Positions 56,426-64,000 of a stretch of 64,000 bases of DNA are shown here, piece after piece. The DNA is from Niallia circulans. GTDB lineage: Bacteria > Bacillota > Bacilli > Bacillales > Cytobacillaceae. Under the pieces are notes generated by a model. That model had not been told where the DNA came from, made no database searches, and saw nothing but the letters and a program-made list of their open reading frames with translations. How positions within the stretch are numbered: position 1 is the stretch's first letter; each line of letters opens with the position of its first letter. The translations under genes were made by a program, and so were the position numbers. The DNA is taken from positions 1,216,001-1,280,000 of the forward strand of contig NZ_RIBP01000004.1 of NCBI RefSeq assembly GCF_007273535.1, written 5' to 3'.

Positions 56426-56872
56426 ATGGTGCGAGTATTGTTTGTTTGTACGGGAAACACTTGTCGAAGCCCAATGGCAGAAGCCATCCTTAAAAACAGG
56501 GGAAAAGGGAATATGGAAGTAAAGTCTGCTGGAGTTTATGCAATAGATGGTTCAGAAGCTTCCTATCAAGTAAAGGAAGTGTTGACAGAAAAGGGGATAA
56601 AGCATAATCACCTTTCCACAATGCTGAATGCTGATTTAATTGATTGGGCAACACATGTGTTTACAATGACAGTTGGACATAAGAATGCAATTGTCAGCCA
56701 ATTTCCCCATGCAATTGAAAAAACATTTACATTAAAGGAATTTGTAAATGATGATAAGTATGGTGATATTGTTGATCCATTTGGAGGTTCGGTCGAGCTT
56801 TACAGAAAAACATATCAGGAATTGGATGGCTTGATCCAGTCACTTATCAAAAAATTACAAGAGGAATTCTAG
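56426..56872 (+). CDS. ywlE: Protein-arginine phosphatase YwlE
   Basis: 148 aa low-molecular-weight phosphatase fold. P-loop CTGNTCRS starts at Cys8; Thr12 corresponds to the residue that gives arginine-phosphate specificity in B. subtilis YwlE. The general-acid Asp is in [13 protein letters not shown]. Counteracts McsB arginine kinase. Start at 56426 follows GGGAGGTGG. Confidence 0.92.
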   Translation: MVRVLFVCTGNTCRSPMAEAILKNRGKGNMEVKSAGVYAIDGSEASYQVKEVLTEKGIKHNHLSTMLNADLIDWATHVFTMTVGHKNAIVSQFPHAIEKTFTLKEFVNDDKYGDIVDPFGGSVELYRKTYQELDGLIQSLIKKLQEEF

Positions 56873-56883
56873 GGGAGAAAAAC

Positions 56884-58176
56884 ATGGAAAAGATTGCTTC
56901 ATATAAGTTCAGCTTGAGAAAAAAACTTGCATTATTTATTACCATTCTAGCGCTTATTACGTATTCAACAAGTGCATTTTTCATCTACGTCCTATATCCT
57001 TTGCTTCCAGGAATCGGAATCAGCGCCTTTGTATTCAATCTTATTACATTGACATTGGGTGTGCTATGGTCTGGTTTTTTGGCATTTTTAGCAGCCGGCT
57101 TTATTATTAAACCACTGCAAAGATTAGAGAAAAGTGCTATTAAAGCAGCACATGGCAATCTTAGTGATGATGTGAAATTGTCAAGCTCAGATGATGAGAT
57201 TCGATCACTTGGCATGGCTTATAATGATATGCTTTCTAATTTAAGAGAAATGGTTAAAAGTATTGAAAAAAACTTCAATAGTACGAATGCGACTGTTAAG
57301 GCAATTACCGGCAAATCGCAGGAAGCTCAAGAACAGACTGATTCTATTACAAGGGCAGTAGAAGAAATTGCAGGCGGATCAGAGGTAGCGGCTAATTCTG
57401 TGCAAGCGACGGCTGAAGCGGTGGAGCAATCAATGAATATCGCCCAAACAGTTCAAGAAACGGCAGATCATACTCAAGCAATCTCAAATGAAATGCTTTC
57501 AAACCTTGATGAGACAAATAAAGTAGTTCATTCACTTGTGGCAGGGCTTAAGCAATTGGCAGAAGAGAATAGCCGCTCCTTATCTTCTGTGAAAAGCTTG
57601 GAGGAAAATGCAGCGAAAATTGGTGATATTCTTAAGCTTGTTGGAACGATTGCAACGCAAACGAATCTCCTTGCTTTAAATGCATCTATAGAAGCTGCAA
57701 GAGCAGGGGAACATGGTAAAGGCTTTGCAGTTGTTGCTGAAGAGGTTCGAGTACTTGCAGATGAAAGTGCAAAAGCAGTTGATGGAGTAGCAGAGCTTAT
57801 CGACAATATGCAATCAGAAGTTAGGAATGTTGCCGTGCAAATTAAGAAGCAGGTACAAAGCGCTAATGCAGAGGCAGAGCAAGGAGTAAAAACAAATGCT
57901 ACGCTTCAGGAAATGACCGCTATTGTGAAACAAATGGCAGATTCCACAAAACATATAACACAGCAGGTTCATCAGCAGATGGAGCAGATTGAGCACACCT
58001 CTAGACAGTCGCAGGAAGTGGCGGCAATAGCGGAGGAGACATCTGCGGGAACACAGCAGGTTATGGTTATCGCAGAAAACCAAGCGAAGATTATTAATGA
58101 GGTTGATGTGCTGACACTTGAGCTGCAACAGCAGGCTGAACAGCTGAAAGAAACAATTACTAGATTTAAGGTTTAG
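56884..58176 (+). CDS. Methyl-accepting chemotaxis protein lacking an extracellular sensor
   Basis: 430 aa. Two membrane helices (about residues 15-38 and 45-75) are separated by only a few residues, followed by a HAMP domain and the signalling domain with the hairpin tip [36 protein letters not shown]. Glutamine-rich methylation-type helices flank it. With no periplasmic domain it may sense the membrane or cytosol. Only 11 bases after ywlE, so co-transcribed, an arrangement not found in B. subtilis. Confidence 0.9.
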   Translation: MEKIASYKFSLRKKLALFITILALITYSTSAFFIYVLYPLLPGIGISAFVFNLITLTLGVLWSGFLAFLAAGFIIKPLQRLEKSAIKAAHGNLSDDVKLSSSDDEIRSLGMAYNDMLSNLREMVKSIEKNFNSTNATVKAITGKSQEAQEQTDSITRAVEEIAGGSEVAANSVQATAEAVEQSMNIAQTVQETADHTQAISNEMLSNLDETNKVVHSLVAGLKQLAEENSRSLSSVKSLEENAAKIGDILKLVGTIATQTNLLALNASIEAARAGEHGKGFAVVAEEVRVLADESAKAVDGVAELIDNMQSEVRNVAVQIKKQVQSANAEAEQGVKTNATLQEMTAIVKQMADSTKHITQQVHQQMEQIEHTSRQSQEVAAIAEETSAGTQQVMVIAENQAKIINEVDVLTLELQQQAEQLKETITRFKV

Positions 58177-58318
58177 TCATGCTCCGTTTTGCTTAGGTTA
58201 TTATACATTTTAGTTAATCTTTAAGGAGAGGCTGGCATTTCTAAAAAGAATGTAAACAGCCTTTCTATTTGCTCCTTTTTATGTGAAAATAATAGAGGAA
58301 TATGAGGAGGTTAACAGG

Positions 58319-58768
58319 ATGAAAGTTGCCATTGCTTCAGATCATGGTGGTTTAACCATTAGAGAAGAATTAAAAAGTTTATTAGAAGAATTAAAAATAG
58401 AATATGTTGATTTTGGCTGTGACTGTAATGCTTCAGTCGATTACCCTGACTATGCACTGCCTGTAGCGGAAAAGGTCGCTAATGGGGAGTTTGACCGTGG
58501 AATACTTATTTGTGGAACTGGCATCGGTATGAGCATTGCTGCTAATAAAGTTAAAGGTGTTAGATGTGCCCTTGTACATGATGTATACAGTGCAAGATTG
58601 ACAAGAGAGCATAATGACAGCAATGTCATTGCAATGGGTGAAAGAGTTATCGGTCCAGGACTTGCCCGGGAAATAACGAAGGTTTGGCTGCTTTCAGAAT
58701 TTAGTGGCAGCAGACATCAAACAAGACTAGACAAAATAGCACAATACGAATTAGAAACATCCTCCTAA
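58319..58768 (+). CDS. rpiB: Ribose-5-phosphate isomerase B
   Basis: 149 aa RpiB/LacAB family. IASDHGG at the start, VDYPDYALPVAEKVA, GILICGTGIGMSIAANK and REHNDSNVIAMG. Interconverts ribose-5-P and ribulose-5-P. Start at 58319 follows GAGGAGG. Corresponds to ywlF. Confidence 0.95.
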   Translation: MKVAIASDHGGLTIREELKSLLEELKIEYVDFGCDCNASVDYPDYALPVAEKVANGEFDRGILICGTGIGMSIAANKVKGVRCALVHDVYSARLTREHNDSNVIAMGERVIGPGLAREITKVWLLSEFSGSRHQTRLDKIAQYELETSS

Positions 58769-58800
58769 GCATATGCTAAAGTGGAAAGGCTGTGTTGTTT

Positions 58801-59373
58801 ATGGATATAAATATATCAGCTCTGGAAGAACAGCTTCAGAGCATTATTTCTGAATATCAAGAACAAGCAAAATTGACAGATCGCCATATATTTGTCATTG
58901 GCTGTAGCACAAGTGAAGTAATTGGCCAGAAAATTGGTACAGCAGGAGCAATCGACGTTGCAGGTTTCATCTTTCAACAACTTTTAGAGTACAAGGAAGA
59001 GGCAGGGGTAGAGCTAGCTTTTCAATGCTGTGAACATCTTAACAGAGCTTTAGTCGTTGAGAGAAAGCTGCAAGAGGAAAAGAATCTATCTGAAGTATCT
59101 GTTATTCCTGTGCGTCAAGCTGGAGGTGCAATGGCAGCATATGCCTATCAGCATATGAAAGATCCGGTAGTTGTTGAACATATCACTGCAGATGGCGGCA
59201 TAGATATCGGGGATACTTTAATTGGCATGCATATCAAGCATGTTGCCGTGCCAATAAGGGTTTCGCACAAGCAGCTTGGCGAAGCTCATGTCACACTTGC
59301 TAAAACAAGGCCGAAATTGATTGGCGGCCAAAGGGCTGTTTATGAAAAAACACAAGATAATGAATCTTGCTAA
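58801..59373 (+). CDS. ywlG: TIGR01440/UPF0340 family protein YwlG
   Basis: 190 aa. FVIGCSTSEVIGQKIGTAG near the start, AFQCCEHLNRALVVER, QAGGAMAAYAYQHMKDPVVVE and AKTRPKLIGGQRAVY are the family's conserved blocks. ATG at 58801 taken; a GTG three codons earlier lies close to AAAGG. Function unknown despite wide conservation next to rpiB and glyA. Confidence 0.9.
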   Translation: MDINISALEEQLQSIISEYQEQAKLTDRHIFVIGCSTSEVIGQKIGTAGAIDVAGFIFQQLLEYKEEAGVELAFQCCEHLNRALVVERKLQEEKNLSEVSVIPVRQAGGAMAAYAYQHMKDPVVVEHITADGGIDIGDTLIGMHIKHVAVPIRVSHKQLGEAHVTLAKTRPKLIGGQRAVYEKTQDNESC

Positions 59374-59376
59374 CAG

Positions 59377-59413
59377 AAAAAGATATCCCGAAAGTAGTCG
59401 GGATATCTTTTTT
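59377..59413 (+). terminator. Terminator after ywlG
   Basis: AAAAAGATATCCCGA and complement around a 6-base loop, ending TTTTTTG. Confidence 0.9.
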
Positions 59414-59535
59414 GTTTGCATAAATAGAATAAAACTTGATTTGTATGTGCTGGAATACTAGTGAAAATAGCGACAGATTGGTTTTTTTATTATTTTAAGA
59501 AAATAATAACGTGTATTTATGCTGTTTTCTTGTTA

Positions 59536-59620
59536 AAACACGAACATTTATTTTTAAATATAAAATAATAATTCGTATTTTTTAGCTTCTTTTTGAAATT
59601 GTTCCATGTTAGAATATAAG
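59536..59620 (+). promoter_or_regulatory. glyA promoter with candidate PurR boxes
   Basis: AAACACGAACATT near 59537-59549 and, inverted, AATTCGTATT near 59570-59580 have their CGAA cores 26 bases apart, matching the opposed-pair geometry of Bacillus PurR boxes (second box with one core mismatch). Just downstream, TTGAAA (59593-59598), 16 bases and TATAAG (59615-59620) form a promoter. In B. subtilis glyA is in the PurR regulon. Confidence 0.6.
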
Positions 59621-59675
59621 AAGATTTTACGTAGATTAAAAGATTTTTAAATTATCCGTTACAGGGAGGATTCAA

Positions 59676-60917
59676 ATGAAGCATTTAGCGCAAAACGACC
59701 AGCAAGTATATCAAGCTATCCAGCAGGAACTAGGCCGCCAAAGAGCGAAAATTGAGTTAATCGCATCAGAGAATTTCGTGAGTGAAGCAGTTATGGAGGC
59801 ACAAGGTTCTGTACTGACAAATAAATATGCAGAAGGCTATCCAGCAAAACGCTACTATGGCGGCTGCGAATACGTTGATATTGTGGAAGATATCGCTCGC
59901 GACCGTGCGAAAGAGATTTTTGGAGCAGAGCATGTCAATGTTCAACCACACTCTGGCGCGCAAGCAAACATGGCTGTATATTTCACTATACTTGAGCAAG
60001 GAGATACTGTGCTCGGGATGAATCTTTCCCATGGTGGACATTTAACACATGGAAGTCCTGTTAACTTCAGCGGAGTCCAATATAATTTTATAGAGTATGG
60101 CGTAGATAAAGAAACAGAGCAAATCGACTATGAGGACGTGCTGGCAAAAGCGCGCGCAAATAAGCCGAAATTGATTGTAGCTGGTGCGAGTGCATATCCT
60201 CGTGCGATTGACTTCAAAAAATTCCGTGAGATTGCTGACGAAGTTGGAGCATATTTAATGGTTGATATGGCTCATATTGCCGGTCTTGTGGCTGCAGGGT
60301 TACATCAAAATCCAGTTCCTTATGCAGATTTTGTTACAACAACAACACATAAAACACTAAGAGGTCCTCGCGGCGGAATGATTCTTTGTAAAGAGGAATT
60401 CGGCAAAAAAATTGATAAATCCATCTTCCCTGGTATTCAAGGCGGACCGCTTATGCACGTTATTTCTGCTAAGGCTGTTGCTTTTGGAGAAACACTTCAG
60501 GATGACTTTAAAGTATATGCTGAAAACATCATTGCAAATGCAAAGCGTTTAGCTGAAGGTCTACAAAAAGAAGGATTAAGACTTGTTTCAAACGGAACGG
60601 ATAATCACTTATTGCTAGTTGATTTGCAAACTCTTGGTTTGACAGGGAAAGTGGCAGAGCACGTACTTGATGAAGTTGGAATTACTGTAAACAAAAACAC
60701 TATTCCATTCGATCCAGCAAGTCCATTCGTGACAAGTGGAATCCGTATTGGTACAGCAGCTGTTACTTCTCGTGGATTCGATTTAGAAGACATGGACGAA
60801 ATCGCTTCTATCATCGGCTTCACATTGAAAAATCATGAAGACCAAGAAAAATTAGCTGAAGCAGCTAAAAGAGTAGAAGCATTAACTAGTAAATTTGTAT
60901 TGTATAAAGAACTATAA
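59676..60917 (+). CDS. glyA: Serine hydroxymethyltransferase
   Basis: 413 aa PLP enzyme. The Schiff-base Lys is in [29 protein letters not shown] near the start and [11 protein letters not shown] are typical. Makes glycine and methylene-tetrahydrofolate from serine. Start follows GGGAGGATTC. Confidence 0.98.
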   Translation: MKHLAQNDQQVYQAIQQELGRQRAKIELIASENFVSEAVMEAQGSVLTNKYAEGYPAKRYYGGCEYVDIVEDIARDRAKEIFGAEHVNVQPHSGAQANMAVYFTILEQGDTVLGMNLSHGGHLTHGSPVNFSGVQYNFIEYGVDKETEQIDYEDVLAKARANKPKLIVAGASAYPRAIDFKKFREIADEVGAYLMVDMAHIAGLVAAGLHQNPVPYADFVTTTTHKTLRGPRGGMILCKEEFGKKIDKSIFPGIQGGPLMHVISAKAVAFGETLQDDFKVYAENIIANAKRLAEGLQKEGLRLVSNGTDNHLLLVDLQTLGLTGKVAEHVLDEVGITVNKNTIPFDPASPFVTSGIRIGTAAVTSRGFDLEDMDEIASIIGFTLKNHEDQEKLAEAAKRVEALTSKFVLYKEL

Positions 60918-60927
60918 GAAACACAAA

Positions 60928-60960
60928 GCCAGCCTATCATAAGCATAGGCTGGCACTTTT
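60928..60960 (+). terminator. Terminator after glyA
   Basis: GCCAGCCTAT and complement around a 7-base loop, then ACTTTTTTGG. Confidence 0.88.
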
Positions 60961-60997
60961 TTGGGTAAAAATAATGGTAGTAAAGAAAAAATTTCAG

Positions 60998-61026
60998 TTG
61001 ATTTGAAAGCCTTTTTTCTGTAGAAT
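60998..61026 (+). promoter_or_regulatory. upp promoter
   Basis: TTGATT, 17 bases and TAGAAT; predicted start is about 40 bases before the GTG start of upp. Confidence 0.55.
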
Positions 61027-61071
61027 TACAAGAAGTGTGTTTACGATAAAGAAGGAAACGGAGTGAAAGAT

Positions 61072-61701
61072 GTGGCAAAAGTATACGTATTTGATCACCC
61101 ACTTATTCAACATAAACTTACATACATTCGTGAGAAGCAAACAGGAACAAAAGAATTCAGAGAGTTAGTAGACGAAGTGGCAACATTGATGGCTTTTGAA
61201 ATCACTCGTGATATGCCTTTAGAAGAAATCGAAATTGATACACCAGTTAGCAGAACGAAATCAAACGTGCTTTCTGGTAAGAAAATAGGGATTATTCCTA
61301 TCCTGCGCGCAGGTATCGGTATGGTTGACGGTATCTTAAAGCTTATTCCAGCTGCAAAAGTTGGACATATTGGACTATACCGCGATCCAAAAACGCTTAA
61401 GCCTGTAGAATATTATGTGAAGCTTCCATCTGATGTGGAAGAAAGAGACTTCATCGTTGTTGATCCAATGCTTGCAACAGGCGGTTCTGCAATTGAAGCG
61501 ATTAACTCCTTGAAGACTAGAGGCGGAAAAAACATCAAGTTCATGTGCTTAATTGCTGCACCTGAAGGCGTAGAGCTTTTAAAAGAAGCTCATCCAGATG
61601 TAGATATTTATATCGCTGCACTCGATGAAAAACTTAACGAAAAAGGTTACATTGTTCCAGGTCTTGGGGATGCTGGTGACCGTTTATTCGGAACTAAATA
61701 A
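61072..61701 (+). CDS. upp: Uracil phosphoribosyltransferase
   Basis: 209 aa, matching B. subtilis Upp. PRPP loop [18 protein letters not shown], uracil-site C-terminal [17 protein letters not shown]. Salvages uracil to UMP. The GTG at 61072 follows CGGAGTG with the right spacing; a GTG nine bases upstream lies inside that site. Confidence 0.96.
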   Translation: MAKVYVFDHPLIQHKLTYIREKQTGTKEFRELVDEVATLMAFEITRDMPLEEIEIDTPVSRTKSNVLSGKKIGIIPILRAGIGMVDGILKLIPAAKVGHIGLYRDPKTLKPVEYYVKLPSDVEERDFIVVDPMLATGGSAIEAINSLKTRGGKNIKFMCLIAAPEGVELLKEAHPDVDIYIAALDEKLNEKGYIVPGLGDAGDRLFGTK

Positions 61702-61837
61702 TGCTAATGTTGGGCTGGCCTATTAGGTCAGTCTTTTATTTTGTATTCAGACAATCCAGAAATGCCCAGACATAATTTATCCTCAACTGCAAACTATAAC
61801 TGCAACTATACCCCTCTATGCTTAAAGGAGAATACAT

Positions 61838-64000
61838 ATGAAGAAAATAATCCTTCTGTTCTTTGCTTTGATCCTCTCTTGTGAACATTACACTTTTGCA
61901 GCTGTGCACGAGCTTCCGGAACTTCCGGCTGAAAGCAAACAAGAAAAAAGGGTTGCCATTGTAAAGTTAAAAGGCAGCTATTCAGATAATAAAGTAAATG
62001 AAATAATGGCTAAATTGAAAAGTGGTCAAAAGAGAACGGTCTTTTGTGAAATTTTTTCAGGTTTTTCTGTACGTGCAAATGTGGAGGATTTGAACATGCT
62101 GACAAGTTATCAAGATGTGGAGCTTGTATCTCAAGTCAAAACATATACAGCAGAAAGCGAAGGACCTGCTAAGATTATCGGCGCAGACTGGATTCAAGGA
62201 GTGACGAGAAGCCAATCGTCTGCTTTGACAGGGGAAGGTGTGAAGGTAGGTGTCATTGATACTGGCATTGATTATAATCACCCTGACTTAAGGAGGAATT
62301 ATAAAAAGGGCTGGGACTTTGTTGATCGGGATAAAGACCCAATGGAAACTGTCGGGCATGGGCTAAGGGATACGCTTCATGGCACACATGTTGCAGGAAT
62401 AATCGCTGCAAAGGGAAAGCTTAAGGGAATTGCCCCGAATGCAGAAGTATATGCTTACAGAGCTTTAGGTCCTGGAGGATCTGGAACAACAGAACAAATA
62501 TTGAGTGCCATTGAAAGAGCGATAAAGGATAAAGTGGATGTGCTTAACCTCTCACTTGGCAGTGAGGTAAATGGTCCAGATTTGCCGATAAGCATCGCCT
62601 TAAATAAGGCTGTCGATAAGGGAATTGTTGCTGTTGCAGCTGCTGGAAATGCAGGACCTGCTGATTGGACTGTTGGTTCTCCTGGTACTGCGGCAAAGGC
62701 GATTTCTGTCGGTGCAACGACACCAAACATGAAGGTGCCTTTTTTAGAGGTGGACGGAGAAAAGATCATTTTAAATAAGATGGATAAGAGTAAAGCGTGG
62801 AGTTCTGAAAATGCCTTGGAAATTGTCGAAGGAAAGCTGGGCTATCTGAAGGATTTGCAAAATGTGAAAGGCAAGATAGTGATTATTAAACGGGGTGAGC
62901 TCACATTTGGAGAGAAGGCTGAAAATGCTTATAAGGCAGGTGCAAAGGCTGTTCTCATCGCTAATGATATGGATGGACCACTGCTCGGCATGCTTGAAAG
63001 AGAGATTCCGATTCCGGTCGCAGGTGTTTCTAAAAAGGAAGGCAGCCAACTGCAAAGTAAGCTTGGGAAAAAGAAAACTATCTATGCAAAAATCAACAGC
63101 TACTGGGAACAGGATATACTTGCAGATTTCAGTTCAAGAGGACCTGTAACAAGTACTTGGGATATCAAGCCTGACGTCGTCGCACCAGGTGTAGTGATAA
63201 ATAGCACAGTCCCAGGTGGATATCTTGCCCTGCAGGGAACAAGTATGGCAGCGCCTCATGTCGCGGGCGCAGCTGCTCTTTTGCTCGAGGCTCATCCTGA
63301 TTGGAGCCCGGAGGAAGTGAAGGCAGCGTTGATGAATACTGCTCTTCCTCTTAACGACAGGGATGGCAAGCAATACAAGGTGTATGAACAAGGTGCTGGC
63401 AGAATTCAAGTCGATAAAGCGGTGAAAGCAAGTGTATTAGTTATGCCTGGAAGCATGCGCTTCGGAAAGTTTAAGCTAGCAGATCATCTACATGAACATA
63501 CAGCTTATATTACGATTAGTAACAAAGGAAAGTCATCTGAGTGGATTACGTTTAATCAGCCAAGTATACAACGTGGTGTTACCTGGCAATTGCCGCTGTC
63601 CTTAACGCTAGCGGCAGGTGAAACAAAAAAACTGCCCGTTAAGATGATGATAGACAGTGAACTCTTTAAAGATAAGCTTCAAAATGGTGCGATTGAGGTG
63701 AACGCAGGCAAGCAGAAGGTGACAGTACCATACTTGTATGTGCTTGAGGAGCCGGAATATCCGCGCTTAATGGGATTCAATATGGTGCAGGAGGATAACG
63801 GAGGCTTCAGCTATGAGGCATATTTACCTACTGGAGCAGAAGAATTTGGCATTGCAGTCTTTGATAAGGAAACATTGAAGTTCGTGAAGTTTCTGGATTG
63901 GAAAAAAGAAGTAAAAAGAGGTCAAATAAAGGGGGAAATTAAAAAAGAGATTCTGCCACAGCAAGGCATCTATGAAGTTGTCGCATTTGCAAAAAAAGCA
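61838..64000 (+). CDS. Vpr-like subtilisin-family serine protease, partial
   Basis: The first 721 codons are visible and the gene runs off the right edge. A signal peptide (residues 1-21) and a short inhibitor-like propeptide (to about 105) precede the S8 catalytic domain: Asp141 in VIDTGID, His181 in HGTHVAG and Ser469 in GTSMAAPH. A PA domain (roughly residues 300-410, GKIVIIKRGELTFGEKA) interrupts the catalytic domain, the hallmark of Vpr/cucumisin-type secreted proteases. The Fn3-like C-terminal region begins near 520. AAAGGAG precedes the ATG. In B. subtilis upp is followed by atp genes, so this gene is an insertion at that point. Confidence 0.88.
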   Translation, partial: MKKIILLFFALILSCEHYTFAAVHELPELPAESKQEKRVAIVKLKGSYSDNKVNEIMAKLKSGQKRTVFCEIFSGFSVRANVEDLNMLTSYQDVELVSQVKTYTAESEGPAKIIGADWIQGVTRSQSSALTGEGVKVGVIDTGIDYNHPDLRRNYKKGWDFVDRDKDPMETVGHGLRDTLHGTHVAGIIAAKGKLKGIAPNAEVYAYRALGPGGSGTTEQILSAIERAIKDKVDVLNLSLGSEVNGPDLPISIALNKAVDKGIVAVAAAGNAGPADWTVGSPGTAAKAISVGATTPNMKVPFLEVDGEKIILNKMDKSKAWSSENALEIVEGKLGYLKDLQNVKGKIVIIKRGELTFGEKAENAYKAGAKAVLIANDMDGPLLGMLEREIPIPVAGVSKKEGSQLQSKLGKKKTIYAKINSYWEQDILADFSSRGPVTSTWDIKPDVVAPGVVINSTVPGGYLALQGTSMAAPHVAGAAALLLEAHPDWSPEEVKAALMNTALPLNDRDGKQYKVYEQGAGRIQVDKAVKASVLVMPGSMRFGKFKLADHLHEHTAYITISNKGKSSEWITFNQPSIQRGVTWQLPLSLTLAAGETKKLPVKMMIDSELFKDKLQNGAIEVNAGKQKVTVPYLYVLEEPEYPRLMGFNMVQEDNGGFSYEAYLPTGAEEFGIAVFDKETLKFVKFLDWKKEVKRGQIKGEIKKEILPQQGIYEVVAFAKKA

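Overview
The window is a stretch of chromosome from a low-GC, Gram-positive, endospore-forming member of the Bacillaceae. Evidence for this is the sporulation genes (spo0F, spoIIR, gerQ, rsfA, pbpG), bacillithiol synthesis (bshB2), coproporphyrin-type haem synthesis (hemQ), lipL-type lipoate transfer, strong AGGAGG ribosome-binding sites and frequent TTG/GTG starts. Gene order follows the ywd-ywf-ywg-ywh-ywi-ywj-ywk-ywl segment of Bacillus subtilis for most of its length. It is not B. subtilis itself: cyd, moa and nat genes sit in other places, tal and glpX are absent from their usual slots, and a chemoreceptor gene lies inside the ywl operon. No rRNA, tRNA, CRISPR array, prophage or insertion sequence was seen.

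Layout. 1-3.9 kb: minus-strand cydAB plus the start of the cyd ABC exporter. 3.9-7.5 kb: a HAD phosphatase and a self-contained TetR/ABC export operon with a two-operator promoter. 7.5-12.5 kb: bacillithiol and pyridoxal enzymes, moaE-moaD-moeB and a YflT-type stress protein. 12.6-18.9 kb: a DUF4230 protein, ung-ywdI-ywdK, gerQ, hemQ, pta and lipL. 18.9-25.6 kb: rsfA, an MFS exporter, ywfO-ywgA, a tautomerase and ywhC-ywhD. 25.6-32.2 kb: pbpG, the spermidine genes speE-speB, ywiB and argS. 32.2-36.3 kb: a NatAB-type ABC exporter divergent from its NatRK-type two-component system. 36.3-37.4 kb: an accessory-looking gap with a dispersed repeat and an orphan helix-turn-helix gene. 37.5-49.9 kb: uvsE, a cardiolipin synthase, rpoE, pyrG, spo0F, fbaA, murA2, rho, rpmE and tdk. 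49.9-64 kb: an RsbR-like stressosome protein, prfA-prmC, spoIIR, the ywl genes, glyA, upp and the first 721 codons of a Vpr-like subtilase.

Most of the content is conserved housekeeping, so the interesting signals are mainly regulatory. The best are: a cluster of eight DnaA-box-like sites at ywlB/ywlC; a pyrG leader with the expected CTP-sensing layout (GGGCTC start plus C/U-rich terminator arm); three identical 10-bp palindromes at exact 11-bp spacing in front of pdxK; 21-bp-spaced direct repeats upstream of the natA promoter; a textbook TetR operator pair; PurR-like boxes at glyA; and two copies of a roughly 300-bp structured repeat that carries its own terminator hairpin. A structured leader of no recognised class precedes murA2. 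No clearly new multi-gene system was identified.
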